From the NCBI RefSeq assembly GCF_900104305.1, contig NZ_FNJC01000003.1:620001-684000 (forward strand): 64,000 bases of DNA, given 5' to 3'. Positions 17,594 through 27,160 of this stretch are shown piece after piece. The notes below the pieces were generated by a model, which was not told where the DNA came from, made no database searches, and saw only the letters and a program-made list of their open reading frames with translations. Source of the DNA: Filomicrobium insigne. Lineage in GTDB: Bacteria > Pseudomonadota > Alphaproteobacteria > Rhizobiales > Hyphomicrobiaceae. Both the position numbers and the translations under genes were made by a program. Positions within the stretch are counted from its first letter, which is position 1. The number at the start of each line of letters is the position of its first letter.

Positions 17594-18901
17594 TCAGGCT
17601 TCTCCGAAGACCCGCGCAAAAATCGTGTCCACGTGCTTGAGATGATATGCATTGTCGAACATCGCATCGAGTTCTGCAGCCGACAAATGCGCGCTAACTT
17701 CGCTATCTCCCTTGAGTTCACTGAGGAAATCGCGCCCCTCTTCCCACGTTTTCATGGCATTGCGCTGCACCAGGCGATAGGCGTCTTCCCGGCTGACGCC
17801 TTTTTGCGTAAGCGCCAACAGAACGCGTTGGGAGTTATGCAAGCCCGAGAGCTTGTCGAGGTTACGCTGCATGGTGCCCGGATAAACCACAAGCTTCTCG
17901 ATCACGCCCGCGAGACGGCCCAACGCAAAGTCCAGTGTAACTGTCGCATCTGGTCCGATCATCCGCTCGACAGATGAATGCGAAATATCGCGCTCGTGCC
18001 ACAACGCCACGTTTTCCATCGCCGGCAGTGCATAGGCGCGAACCATACGTGCAAGCCCCGTGAGGTTTTCCGTCAACACAGGGTTACGCTTGTGAGGCAT
18101 GGCTGAAGAACCCTTTTGCCCTGGCGAAAAGAACTCTTCGGCTTCGAGAACTTCGGTCCGTTGAAGATGGCGGACTTCAACGCTAAGCCGCTCGATCGAC
18201 GAGGCAACAACCGCCAAGGTCGCGAAGTACATCGCATGTCGGTCGCGCGGAATGACCTGCGTCGACACCGGTTCCGGCTTAAGCCCGAGCTTTTCCGCCA
18301 CGTAGATTTCGACTTGAGGATCGATATTCGCGAATGTGCCTACCGCACCGGACAGTGCGCAGGTCGCGACCTCATCGCGCGCAGCCAGCAAACGGTCGCG
18401 CGCACGCTCAAACTCAGCATGCGCGTAGGCAAGCTTCACGCCGAAGGTTGTGGGTTCCGCGTGGATACCGTGGCTGCGCCCGATCGTGATGGTGTTCTTG
18501 TGCTCGAAGGCGCGCGCCTTCAAAGCGGTCAGCAATCGATCGACATCCGCAATGAGAATGTCGGCAGCACGCACCAACTGGACGTTGAAGCAGGTGTCGA
18601 GAACGTCGGAGGACGTCATGCCCTGATGAACGAATCGGGCGTCTGGCCCGACGATTTCCGCCAGATGCGTCAGAAACGCGATCACGTCATGCTTCGTGAC
18701 CGCTTCGATTTCATCGATCCGAGAGATGTCGAATGTCGCGTTGCGTCCCTTAGCCCAAATAGTCTCGGCCGCTTCTTTCGGGATCGTACCCATCTCGGCC
18801 ATCGCAGAGGCAGCATGCGCCTCGATCTCGAACCAGATACGAAAACGGGACTCAGGGGCCCAGATAGCGGCCATCTCCGGCCGGGAGTAACGAGGGATCA
18901 T
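17594..18901 (-). CDS. purB: Adenylosuccinate lyase
   Basis: A 435-residue fumarase-superfamily lyase that releases fumarate from SAICAR and from adenylosuccinate, acting twice in purine synthesis. It starts MIPRYSRPEMAAIW. Signatures: TSSDVLDTC (substrate loop), GRSHGIHAEPTTFG with the general-acid His, and GSSAMPHKRNPV, the mobile loop with the catalytic Ser. The length is normal. It is the most upstream member of the minus-strand purine series in this window. Confidence 0.97.
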   Translation of the reverse strand: MIPRYSRPEMAAIWAPESRFRIWFEIEAHAASAMAEMGTIPKEAAETIWAKGRNATFDISRIDEIEAVTKHDVIAFLTHLAEIVGPDARFVHQGMTSSDVLDTCFNVQLVRAADILIADVDRLLTALKARAFEHKNTITIGRSHGIHAEPTTFGVKLAYAHAEFERARDRLLAARDEVATCALSGAVGTFANIDPQVEIYVAEKLGLKPEPVSTQVIPRDRHAMYFATLAVVASSIERLSVEVRHLQRTEVLEAEEFFSPGQKGSSAMPHKRNPVLTENLTGLARMVRAYALPAMENVALWHERDISHSSVERMIGPDATVTLDFALGRLAGVIEKLVVYPGTMQRNLDKLSGLHNSQRVLLALTQKGVSREDAYRLVQRNAMKTWEEGRDFLSELKGDSEVSAHLSAAELDAMFDNAYHLKHVDTIFARVFGEA

Positions 18902-18986
18902 TGGCGTCTTTCTACGGGTTCCAAATATCCACTGAGCCTGTAGCAGAGCAGCTACCCGGCTTCAATTGAGGACCCGGCCGCTTCCT

Positions 18987-20006
18987 CTATTTGTTTGCTG
19001 GTCTTGCACCAAATCTTTGACGATAGCTCTGGGGCCCCTGCCAACCGGCTTGCGCAGGTGCAGCAAAATAAACACCCCGCGCGACAGCACGCGCCAGCGC
19101 GTCGCCTGCAGCGCAGCCGAGGGTGGTCAAGCCGATGATGGGATCTTTCAGTTCGACTTCGCCTGTCGCCATCGCGAAAACCAGATCTCCATCAAGCGGA
19201 GAATGCACAGGGTGGATAGCGCGCGCGAGACCGCTTTGTGCCATTACGGCCAACCGGTGAGTTTGACGCTTATCGAGCCGTGCGTTCGTCGCGACCACCG
19301 CTATCGTAGTATTTTGCCCCGGCCCACCCTTGAGAAGGGGTGGCGCGCCTTTGTTTTGATAAGAAACCGGAGGCCCGCGCCCGCCAAACTCCTCATCCTG
19401 TTCGAACGGCCATGCCCAGAAATGAGGGCTATCACCCATCGTAACGCACCCAACGGCGTTGACGGCCACCAGCGCACCCACCACCACACCATCACCAACA
19501 TCTGCCGAAGCGCTCCCTAATCCACCGCGCAAGTTCGCGGTCGTTGCACCGAAGCCGGCGCCAACGCTCCCGATCTCGGCAGCCTCCCCAGACGCTTCGT
19601 CGCAGGCAGTCCGCGCCAGACGCTCATAAGGGTTGCGTTCCCCCCAGCTTTTGTTTCCCCCGTTTAGAAGGTCGAACAAGATCGCCTGCGCCACGATCGG
19701 AACGCGCGCGCCGGCGACATTCAAGCCGATCCGGCGTTCGGCCAACCAAGCTTGAACCCCGGTAGCCGCCGCCAATCCGAAAGCCGAGCCACCCGCCAGA
19801 ACGATCCCATGCACCTCATCGACCGTACCAGCCAATCCCAAGGCCTCGATCTCACGGGTGCCTGTCCCGCCCCCACGGACATCCACGGCGGCAATGCAAG
19901 GGCGCGTCGGAAGTACAACCGTCACGCCGGAACAAATTGACGCATCGTGCGCGGAGCCAACTTGGATTTGTCTAACATCACAGATGTGATTGCGGAGAGC
20001 GCTCAT
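18987..20006 (-). CDS. P1 / S58-family N-terminal-nucleophile peptidase (DmpA/NylC-like)
   Basis: A 339-residue member of the DmpA/NylC family of self-cleaving amidohydrolases (L-aminopeptidase/D-esterase type). The precursor would split within GQNTTIAVVATNARL, probably between Asn232 and Thr233, leaving Thr as the nucleophile. Conserved parts: CSGVTVVLP, EVHGIVLAGGSAFGLAAATGV, GSVGAGFGATT, GLTTLGCAAGDALARAV. ATG 20006 is chosen because the frame from 20183 adds about 60 residues unlike the family. No sign of a signal peptide, so it is cytosolic. Substrate cannot be told from sequence; short peptides or cyclic amides are known for relatives. Confidence 0.88.
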   Translation of the reverse strand: MSALRNHICDVRQIQVGSAHDASICSGVTVVLPTRPCIAAVDVRGGGTGTREIEALGLAGTVDEVHGIVLAGGSAFGLAAATGVQAWLAERRIGLNVAGARVPIVAQAILFDLLNGGNKSWGERNPYERLARTACDEASGEAAEIGSVGAGFGATTANLRGGLGSASADVGDGVVVGALVAVNAVGCVTMGDSPHFWAWPFEQDEEFGGRGPPVSYQNKGAPPLLKGGPGQNTTIAVVATNARLDKRQTHRLAVMAQSGLARAIHPVHSPLDGDLVFAMATGEVELKDPIIGLTTLGCAAGDALARAVARGVYFAAPAQAGWQGPQSYRQRFGARPANK

Positions 20007-20406
20007 TGTTTCATTCGAGTTGTGATCCGAAAATTCGGACCTATGTGAATTGACGGGGCTTTCGCACGAGGGTGCCGCAAAACGAACATGCAGGAGCCTG
20101 ACGCAATCATGGTTGCGCCACGCCTGCAACACTTTGAGAAAGGAACCTTTGATTTCTGTGAGTGGGTCAAGATCTGAGCACAATTTCGGGCCCTATCGCG
20201 TGGCCGCCGGGAAATACCTCGCAGGAGGACGAGCCAGAAGTGTTCAAATCGCAACGGGAGCTCAACACTTTTAAGGACAGCAACTGAAATTGCTGCCTTT
20301 AAACGTTATCTGTCTACTAGGCTGAACAAATGAATCGCTGGACGTAAAAACCAATAGAAGGCCAGAGTTTTAGTTGTTCAGGATTTCAGAACTAAGGGAG
20401 AATGGA
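20007..20406. other. Divergent intergenic region with imperfect hairpin
   Basis: About 400 bases between the P1 peptidase and the 65-residue protein. An imperfect hairpin (about 20271-20304, arms TTAAGGACAGCAA and TTGCTGCCTTTAA) lies roughly 100 bases upstream of the latter and could be a leader structure. Nothing else was recognised. Confidence 0.4.
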
Positions 20407-20604
20407 ATGCTAAATGAGGTTCAACAAGAAGTCGCCGACTTAAACGGTCGGATCGACGCGTTGGAAGATCCACGCGAAGGCTATGCGATGGTCAAAGAAT
20501 GCATCCGCCGCCGCCGCGAAGCTGGTCAGACAATCCCTGACGATCTGCGCCGTCTCGAAGCAGCGCTATTGAGAGATTGTTTGGCTCAGTCGCAAGGGCG
20601 CTGA
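20407..20604 (+). CDS. 65-residue charged helical protein, unknown
   Basis: A small protein (MLNEVQQEVADLNGRIDALE, then basic RRRREAGQTIPDDLRRLEAAL) predicted to be almost wholly helical, with a short coiled-coil start and an amphipathic end. AGGGAG precedes the ATG at 20407, and the longer frame from 20374 lacks such a site. No signal peptide or membrane segment. Codon use resembles its neighbours. I do not recognise a family; the strand and the flanking gene-poor DNA leave it isolated. Confidence 0.6.
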   Translation: MLNEVQQEVADLNGRIDALEDPREGYAMVKECIRRRREAGQTIPDDLRRLEAALLRDCLAQSQGR

Positions 20605-21166
20605 CTTATGCCAAGAGCGTGGGAGCGACGTGTTTTACGAGAGAGGTCCGTCTAACGCACCAAGGTGGCTTACGTGCTCATTCTTAAGCCGGTATGCCAC
20701 ATGAAATAGAGATAGCAATTATACACATATCGGTTTCGCTAATTTAGAGCACGCCGATGAAGAATACGCAGAATTTGGTTTGGCCCACATAAGAGAGCCG
20801 AAACGCGATCTGCGCGTTCTCTGCTAGATATTTTCAAAAATAGCTGATGGCAGAAATCGAACACATTGGTTCGGAATGCGAATGACCGCTATTTGAAAAA
20901 CAACGATTTAAAGAAAGCGCGCGAAAAACAACGCGCCATTAGGTGGGATTTATCTCACGAATGCCCCAACCTATTATCTATTCCATCAGACAATCTACGA
21001 GCACATCTTTTACCTGGCCGGCCCAAATCGGCCGAGTGTGGGCCGGCGCTTCATGCGCGTGTGCGCTATCGCCAGATAGAAGCACACTATAAATCCCGCG
21101 AAACCAATCACACGGCCAATCCATCTCGTATCAAATGCTGCGCAGCACAAAGTTTCTTAACAAAAA
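20605..21166. other. AT-richer gene-poor interval
   Basis: About 560 bases with no persuasive gene. A frame at 20866-21312 runs through the livK terminator and into that gene, so it is not real. A perfect 9-bp hairpin with a 13-base loop lies at 21017-21047. The region could hold a small RNA, but I cannot show a promoter for one. Confidence 0.45.
21017..21047. repeat. Inverted repeat (GCCGGCCCA arms)
   Basis: Arms at 21017-21025 and 21039-21047 are perfect complements; the loop holds a nested TCGGCCGA palindrome. No T-run follows on either strand. Possible small-RNA stem, protein-binding site or decayed terminator. Confidence 0.5.
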
Positions 21167-21191
21167 AGCGCCTCCGAATTTCGGAGGCGCT
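21167..21191 (-). terminator. Terminator of the liv operon
   Basis: An 11-bp stem (21167-21177 with 21181-21191) with a tight loop, followed on the reverse strand by TTTTTTG. It lies 30 bases past the stop of the binding-protein gene: a strong intrinsic terminator. Confidence 0.92.
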
Positions 21192-21220
21192 CGCGTCGAT
21201 AGCTATCAGCAATACGAAGA

Positions 21221-22363
21221 TCAGTTTTCGACGTACGAGATCCGATCCCCGTCCACCTTCTTCCAAGTGTACATCGTGTAATCCAACCGGTTTACGTCGC
21301 CTTTGTCGTTAAAAGCGATATCACCAATAACCGTATTGAACGTCTGTCCCGATCGCATCTGATCTGCCACCTTCTTAGGCTCGGTGGACTTGGCAGCTTC
21401 CGCAGCCTGCTTGAAGATCTGAGCAACGGCGTAGGAATAAAGCGTGTAGGCCTCAGGCGTGATGCCTTTTTCCTCGAATTTCTTGAGAGCTCCAGCCGCT
21501 TCCTCGCGCTTGCGAGGATCGGGGGCAAACGTCATCAACGTCCCTTCGGCAGCCGGGCCGGCGATGGAAGCGAACTCATCCGTGGCGATGCCGTCACCCG
21601 ACATCAGCGTGGCATTGAGCCCCTGGTCGCGCATCTGTCGTGCGATCAGTCCAGCCTCGGTGTGTACACCTCCAAAATACACGAGCTGCGCGCCAGCTTC
21701 CTTCATCTTGGCGATCAGAGCGGAGAAATCCTTCTCACCACTATTGATGCCCTCGTAGAGAACTTCTTGGATGCCGGCCTCGTTGAGCGCTTTCTTGGTT
21801 TCATCGGCTAAACCTTTGCCGTACGTCGTCTTGTCGTGAACGATAGCGACCTTCTGATCGGCCAAATTGTGGGCGATGTACTGCCCGGCGACTGTGCCCT
21901 GCTGATCGTCACGTCCGCACACCCGAAACACGTTCCACAAACCACGGTCCGTAAATGTCGGGTTGGTCGATGCCGGCGACACCATCAGCATGCCGTTCTC
22001 GTTGTAGACGTCCGAAGACGGAATGGAGACGCCAGAGTTGAAATGGCCGATGACGAATTTGACGCCTTCCCCGGCCATCTTGTTGGCGATGGAGACACCC
22101 TGCTTTGGATCGGCGTTATCATCTTCGATAGAAAGCTCGAGCTTTTTGCCAAGGATGCCGCCCGCTGCGTTGATATCCTCAACCCCCTGAACCGCGCCGT
22201 TCTTGAGCTGGGCACCAAAAGCCGCGTCTTTGCCGGTGAGCGGTCCGGCGACCGCGATCTTGATTGCTTCTTCCTTAGCAACCTCAGGAGTGTTGCTGTC
22301 ACCGCACGCCGCCAGCGCAAGGCCTGTGGCAAGGGTCAAGCCAACGAGACAACCTAATCGCAT
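21221..22363 (-). CDS. Branched-chain amino-acid ABC transporter, substrate-binding lipoprotein
   Basis: A 380-residue periplasmic binding protein of the LivJ/LivK type (type I fold). The N-terminus is a lipoprotein signal (LALAAC, Cys20 as the lipid anchor), followed by IKIAVAGPLTGKDAAFGAQ, FVIGHFNSGVSIPSSDVYNE, SPASTNPTFTDRG and VAIVHDKTTYGKGLAD. It is the last liv gene, after livH, livM, livG, livF and the DUF6867 gene, and closes with a strong terminator. A 186-base gap upstream could contain an extra promoter to give the excess binding protein usual for ABC uptake. Exact amino-acid preference cannot be read. Confidence 0.94.
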   Translation of the reverse strand: MRLGCLVGLTLATGLALAACGDSNTPEVAKEEAIKIAVAGPLTGKDAAFGAQLKNGAVQGVEDINAAGGILGKKLELSIEDDNADPKQGVSIANKMAGEGVKFVIGHFNSGVSIPSSDVYNENGMLMVSPASTNPTFTDRGLWNVFRVCGRDDQQGTVAGQYIAHNLADQKVAIVHDKTTYGKGLADETKKALNEAGIQEVLYEGINSGEKDFSALIAKMKEAGAQLVYFGGVHTEAGLIARQMRDQGLNATLMSGDGIATDEFASIAGPAAEGTLMTFAPDPRKREEAAGALKKFEEKGITPEAYTLYSYAVAQIFKQAAEAAKSTEPKKVADQMRSGQTFNTVIGDIAFNDKGDVNRLDYTMYTWKKVDGDRISYVEN

Positions 22364-22549
22364 TTACAAGATCTCCATGTGTTCAAACTGCTGGATGGCG
22401 GACAAAATCCGCAAACGAAGTGCTGCCCCAAAAGAAAAGTCTCATCATCCCTTGGCTGTGAATGGCTAATGTTGAGCCGAAATTTGCCCGCTTGTCACCA
22501 AGTGTCGGGTATCAGCATCCAATTTTAATCCGCACGCATCCCAATCCGG

Positions 22550-22900
22550 TCAACTCCGACGTTGCCAGCTTATCAAGCCGGTTCGCCTAAAGAGCCAGGG
22601 GTACTGGGACTGCATTTGCGTAGAGCGTGTCTGCCGGTATCCGAGCCACGCAATGGCAGCGAGGACCACAAAATCCACGCCGACATGCTGAAGAGAGAGA
22701 AAGACCTCATGAAAGAGCGCGTAGTGGATAAAGCGCACAGCCAACGTCATGAGACCCATATAGAAAACAAGCTGCCATAACGGCTTCCAGGTTAGGGCGA
22801 CAGCGCGCCCCGTTGCCCAAGAGGCCGCCCCGCCGAGTATGACCGTGGCAAACAGGAATACGGCGAACGCGTGGGGTTCAGCCGGATAAAATGTGTCCAT
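22550..22900 (-). CDS. DUF6867-type small membrane protein of the liv operon
   Basis: A 116-residue membrane protein with about three helices (FAVFLFATVILGGAASWATG, WQLVFYMGLMTLAVRFIHYAL, VGVDFVVLAAIAWLGYR) and a basic tail (YPWLFRRTGLISWQRRS). It matches the small protein usually found downstream of livF in Hyphomicrobiales. The context, 59 bases after livF and before the binding-protein gene, suggests an accessory part of the transporter. No activity is established. Confidence 0.8.
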   Translation of the reverse strand: MDTFYPAEPHAFAVFLFATVILGGAASWATGRAVALTWKPLWQLVFYMGLMTLAVRFIHYALFHEVFLSLQHVGVDFVVLAAIAWLGYRQTRSTQMQSQYPWLFRRTGLISWQRRS

Positions 22901-22959
22901 AAACCCTCCCTTTTCCCACGATCAGCGCTGCAACCGCAGACGCAGAGCCGCAATGGGCG

Positions 22960-23721
22960 TCAGTGCCGTCCACCTTCCAGATAAGCCTCGCGGACCTCGG
23001 GGCTGCGAAGCAATTCTGCCCCTGCGCCGCTCATTGTAATCACGCCGTTGACCATCACGTAGGCGCGATGCGCCAGCCGCAACGCATGATAAGCATTTTG
23101 CTCAACGAGGAAGATCGTGACGCCATCGCGTTGATTGATTTCAGCGATGACCTCAAAGATCTGCTTCACAATTAATGGCGCTAGCCCGAGAGAGGGCTCA
23201 TCCAACAACAAGAGTTTCGGTCGGCTCATCAGGGCACGCGCGATCGCAAGCATCTGCTGCTCACCGCCAGAAAGCGTGCCGCCGCGCTGATGCAACCTTT
23301 CCCTGAGGCGCGGGAACAAGCTCGTCACATAGTTGAGGTCATCGTCAAAATGACGAGGATCCGCGAGCCCTGCGCCCATCTGGAGGTTTTCGAGCACAGT
23401 CATGCGCGGAAAGATACGCCGCCCCTCCGGAGACTGCGCGATCTTAAGGCGCGCAATGTCATGCGTCGGCATGCGCGTGATATCGCGCCCCTCAAAATGA
23501 ATGCTGCCGGTTCGCGCCGCAGGGTCTCCGCAAATCGTCATCATCAGCGTCGATTTGCCAGCCCCGTTGGCGCCGATCATTGTGACGATTTCGCCAGCAT
23601 AGACATCCAGATCTACGCCACGGAGCGCCATAATGCTCCCGTAGTAGGTGCGAACGCCTCGCACGCATAGCATTGGGGCATCCCCGGCATTTTCCCATGA
23701 TGGATCGTAAGGAAGCGTCAT
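22960..23721 (-). CDS. livF: Branched-chain amino-acid ABC transporter ATPase LivF
   Basis: A 253-residue ABC ATPase with Walker A GANGAGKST, signature LSGGEQQ, Walker B LLLLDEPSLGLAP and the switch His in LVEQNAYHALRLAH. The phrase EPSLGLAPLIVKQIFEVI is typical of LivF. Its start overlaps the livG stop by four bases, so the two ATPases are translationally coupled and form the motor heterodimer. Confidence 0.95.
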   Translation of the reverse strand: MTLPYDPSWENAGDAPMLCVRGVRTYYGSIMALRGVDLDVYAGEIVTMIGANGAGKSTLMMTICGDPAARTGSIHFEGRDITRMPTHDIARLKIAQSPEGRRIFPRMTVLENLQMGAGLADPRHFDDDLNYVTSLFPRLRERLHQRGGTLSGGEQQMLAIARALMSRPKLLLLDEPSLGLAPLIVKQIFEVIAEINQRDGVTIFLVEQNAYHALRLAHRAYVMVNGVITMSGAGAELLRSPEVREAYLEGGRH

Positions 23722-24629
23722 TGTTCGAACTCCGCTTCCACCGCGAGAACTTCCTCATCCTCGACACCCAAGTACGCCGCGATGACTTTCGGATCATCGC
23801 GGATCTCCGCAGGTGTGCCATCTGAGATTTTGATCCCGTATTCGAGCACGATGACGTGGTCGGAAATCTCCATAACCACGCTCATATCATGTTCGATCAA
23901 GAGCACAGATGTACCGGTCTCAGCCCGAATCTCGAGAATCAAAGCCTTTAGGTCAGCGCTTTCTTTCGGATTAAGACCCGCTGCAGGTTCATCGAGACAG
24001 AGCAATGCCGGTTCGGTGCACATCGCTCGGATAATCTCGAGACGTCGCTGATCCCCGTAGGGAAGATCGCCCGCTGGGTCGTCCGCGCGATGCAGTAGCC
24101 CGATTTTGTCGAGCCAATAAGCCGCTCGATCAACCGCAGTCCGCTCGGCATCCCGGAATGACTTCGCTCCCACAAGCCCCAAAAGGGAATAACCAGACGC
24201 GCGGTTAAGTGCGTTGTGTTGCGCGACAATAAGATTCTCGAGAACTGTCATGCCTTGGAACAGCCGGATATTCTGGAATGTTCGCGCAACTCTCGCTTTT
24301 GCGTTGATCTCTGAATCGCCCATCCGCTCGAGCAGATAGACTTCTCGGTCAGGGGAGCGAAGATATCGCCGGGGACTATCCGTAACGGCGGCTAGAGCGG
24401 CATCCACATCACCACCGCCGCCGACAAGCGCGATACGTCCGCCTGTCGGTTTATAAAAGCCGGTAAGACAGTTGAATACTGTCGTCTTACCTGCGCCATT
24501 GGGCCCGATCAGCGCTGTGATCTGACCACGGCCGACGGTGAACGATAGATCCTTGACGGCGACCAAGCCACCAAAGCGCATCGTCAAATTCTCAACCAGC
24601 AATAAGGGCTCATAAGCACCGCCCACCAT
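23718..24629 (-). CDS. livG: Branched-chain amino-acid ABC transporter ATPase LivG
   Basis: A 303-residue ABC ATPase: Walker A GPNGAGKTT, the LivG-type segment ARTFQNIRLFQGMTVLENL, signature DLPYGDQRRLEI, Walker B ALLCLDEPAAGLNPKE and switch His LIEHDMSVVMEI. A region of about 40 residues between the Walker A motif and ARTFQNI (GGGGDVDAALAAVTDSPRRY and following) is longer than in the enteric protein. Its ATG overlaps the livM stop by one base. Confidence 0.95.
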   Translation of the reverse strand: MVGGAYEPLLLVENLTMRFGGLVAVKDLSFTVGRGQITALIGPNGAGKTTVFNCLTGFYKPTGGRIALVGGGGDVDAALAAVTDSPRRYLRSPDREVYLLERMGDSEINAKARVARTFQNIRLFQGMTVLENLIVAQHNALNRASGYSLLGLVGAKSFRDAERTAVDRAAYWLDKIGLLHRADDPAGDLPYGDQRRLEIIRAMCTEPALLCLDEPAAGLNPKESADLKALILEIRAETGTSVLLIEHDMSVVMEISDHVIVLEYGIKISDGTPAEIRDDPKVIAAYLGVEDEEVLAVEAEFEQ

Positions 24630-26023
24630 TACCCGTGCCCCTCCTTCACCAGGGCCCCGGAAATGGCCTTCTTCTCTCGAAGGAAAATTGACGGCTCCCG
24701 CTTTGAAATAAGTCCGCGCGGCCGCCAGACCATCATGCCGACCATCGCAAGCCCGAAGACAAGCATCCGATACTGAGCAGGGTCGAAGGCGGGGCCAAAC
24801 AAAGCCTTGAGGAAGCCGAGCTCTCGCAGGATTTCTGTGCCGCCAATCATGGCAATGGCCGCGATCGCCACGCCGATCTGGCTACCCATCCCACCCAATA
24901 CAACGATAGACAGAATTACCGCGCTTTCCATGAACTCAAACGACTTCGGACTGATGAAGCCCAGCCGCGCGGCAAAAAAAGCGCCGGCAAAGCCGCCGAA
25001 CATTGCGCCGATCGAAAATGCCGTAAGCTTCGTCAGAACCGTATCGATACCGAGAGACCTACATGCAATCTCGTCTTCCCGCAGCGCCTCCCAAGCACGC
25101 CCGATCGGCAACTTCCGCAGACGCACCGTGATCCAGTTCGTCAGCAGAGCCATGGCGAGGATCAAATAGAAAAGAAAGAAGAGCCTGTGCAAGGGAGTGA
25201 AGGTCAGCCCGAACGTGGCCGCGAACCCTTCATCAGAGGCATTGAAGGGAATGCCGAAGAAAGTCGGCCGAGGAATACCGGAAATGCCTGCTGCACCGCC
25301 CGTCACGTCCACCCAGTTGATCAACACCAGCCGGATGATTTCGCCGAAGGCGAGCGTGACAATCGCCAAATAGTCACCGCGCAGCCGCAGCACCGGAAAT
25401 CCGAGCAAGATCCCCCAGAACGCAGCAAAGATGCCTGCAAGCGGCAAGCACAGCCAAAATGAAAAACCGAAGGTGGTAGACAGCAGCGCTGTCGAGTAAG
25501 CGCCGACGGCATAAAAAGCTACATATCCGAGATCCAGCAGACCGGCGAGGCCAACAACGATGTTGAGCCCCCAACCCAGCATCACGTAGATCAAAATCTG
25601 GATACCGAAGTTATCGATCCACTTGAGCGCGCCACCCGGTCCTGCCAATGCGACAGCAAGAAACGGATAGGAAAGCAGCCAGATAAGCCCTATCCAGCGA
25701 ATATGATTGACACTGAGGCCTGTGCGGCTCCCCAAGCTCGACATCGCGCCGATGGCGGCGCTGCCGCCACGCGAAATGTAACCGCCAAACAGGTTCCATG
25801 CGAGCCGCGCAAAAAACGCGATGCCGCACGCCCAGGCCACCAAGCCCCAACGTGGCTCAAGAATGAGCCCGGCTGTAAGATGCTGATAAGCGTTGAAAGC
25901 AACGAGCGGAAATGAAAGCCCAAACGTAAGCAGAGCCAGAAAGCCGGCGTCTTTCACAGCGCCCAAAAAGCCGGGCGAGGCCTGGAGGTCGGCGGGCTCG
26001 CGCCGCTTGCCGGTCCCCACCAT
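24629..26023 (-). CDS. livM: Branched-chain amino-acid ABC transporter permease LivM
   Basis: A 464-residue inner-membrane permease with about ten helices. Recognisable parts: GLLDLGYVAFYAVGAYSTALL, FPVLRLRGDYLAIVTLAFGEIIRL, the coupling-helix region RAWEALREDEIACRSLGID and VVLGGMGSQIGVAIAA. The N-terminal about 110 residues (with two extra helices) extend it beyond the core domain, as in many alphaproteobacterial LivM proteins. It starts four bases after livH and ends in the livG start. Confidence 0.95.
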   Translation of the reverse strand: MVGTGKRREPADLQASPGFLGAVKDAGFLALLTFGLSFPLVAFNAYQHLTAGLILEPRWGLVAWACGIAFFARLAWNLFGGYISRGGSAAIGAMSSLGSRTGLSVNHIRWIGLIWLLSYPFLAVALAGPGGALKWIDNFGIQILIYVMLGWGLNIVVGLAGLLDLGYVAFYAVGAYSTALLSTTFGFSFWLCLPLAGIFAAFWGILLGFPVLRLRGDYLAIVTLAFGEIIRLVLINWVDVTGGAAGISGIPRPTFFGIPFNASDEGFAATFGLTFTPLHRLFFLFYLILAMALLTNWITVRLRKLPIGRAWEALREDEIACRSLGIDTVLTKLTAFSIGAMFGGFAGAFFAARLGFISPKSFEFMESAVILSIVVLGGMGSQIGVAIAAIAMIGGTEILRELGFLKALFGPAFDPAQYRMLVFGLAMVGMMVWRPRGLISKREPSIFLREKKAISGALVKEGHG

Positions 26024-26027
26024 TGGT

Positions 26028-26942
26028 TCAGACCTTCTCTACGTCGGGCTTACCGAGAATACCCGAAGGCATGAAGATCAAGGTGATTGCGAGAATGGAA
26101 AACGCTGCGACGTCTTTGTAATCGATCGAGAAATACGCTGACCAAAGAACCTCGATCAAACCGATCAACAAGCCCCCGATCACCGCTCCGGGAAGCGAAC
26201 CGATACCGCCGAGGACCGCTGCGGTAAAGGCCTTCACGCCTGGCACGAAGCCATCAGCAAAACTAACGACCCCATATTGAACAAGATACAGTACGCCGGC
26301 CACAGCAGCGAGCGCAGCGCCCATGACAAATGTCAGCGAAATAGTGCGATCGACATTGATGCCGAGCAAGGCCGCCATCTTGCGATCCTGCTCACACGCC
26401 CGCTGAGCGCGTCCCAAAGACGTCTTCTGAACAATGAACCAAAATGCAGTGAGCAATACGACCGTCGTCCCCATGATGAGGAGCTGTTTGTAGGCCACGG
26501 TTACGTTCCCGTCGATCATAGGCAACGTAAAGCTTCCATCAATGATGGGAGGTATGGACTTGTTGCGAGGCCCTTGCACGAGCTGCACAAAATTGACCAG
26601 GAAAATTGACATGCCAATCGCTGAGATCAGCGGCGCCAGTCGAAACGAACCGCGCAATGGGCGATAGGCAACTCGTTCGATGGTCCAGCTCCATAGAGCC
26701 GTGAGAGCCATCGCCGCCACGAGCACGATAATGAGCGCCAGCGCGATCGCAAGCCCGCCAAAAAGCGATGTGATCAGCAGGAATAGAATGAGGCCGATGA
26801 AGACAGAGACCATGAACACATCGCCATGGGCGAAGTTGATCATGCCGATGATGCCATAGACCATCGTGTATCCGATGGCGATAAGCCCGTAGACCGACCC
26901 GAGAGTAAGACCGTTGAGCAGCTGTTGAACGAAATAATCCAT
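26028..26942 (-). CDS. livH: Branched-chain amino-acid ABC transporter permease LivH
   Basis: A 304-residue permease with about eight helices: LNGLTLGSVYGLIAIGYTMVYGIIGMINFAHGD at the start, QKTSLGRAQRACEQDRKMAALLGI at the coupling helix, and KAFTAAVLGGIGSLPGAVIGG late. It is the first gene of the operon, so the promoter is expected in 26943-27160. Regulation is not visible; no Lrp gene is adjacent. Confidence 0.95.
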   Translation of the reverse strand: MDYFVQQLLNGLTLGSVYGLIAIGYTMVYGIIGMINFAHGDVFMVSVFIGLILFLLITSLFGGLAIALALIIVLVAAMALTALWSWTIERVAYRPLRGSFRLAPLISAIGMSIFLVNFVQLVQGPRNKSIPPIIDGSFTLPMIDGNVTVAYKQLLIMGTTVVLLTAFWFIVQKTSLGRAQRACEQDRKMAALLGINVDRTISLTFVMGAALAAVAGVLYLVQYGVVSFADGFVPGVKAFTAAVLGGIGSLPGAVIGGLLIGLIEVLWSAYFSIDYKDVAAFSILAITLIFMPSGILGKPDVEKV

Positions 26943-27160
26943 AAGGTCTCATCGGTTGAATTGAGCAAAATTATGCGGTCGCCGCCGACCTTAATTTTCA
27001 TAGTGTCTAGGCAATAGAGAGGAAAGCTGCAATTTTGAGCAAAGGTGCGATTATGGACAGGCGTGTTGCATCCTAGTGAGGCGAAAGCCCATAGAACAAT
27101 GCACCTCAACGCGGCAAACACCGTGCGGCAGTCGGACTTCATAGACTGTTGGTAACAATC

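Noticed and set aside
20866-21312. Plus-strand frame of 148 residues
   Set aside because: It runs through the liv terminator and into the antisense of the binding-protein gene, with no family-like sequence.
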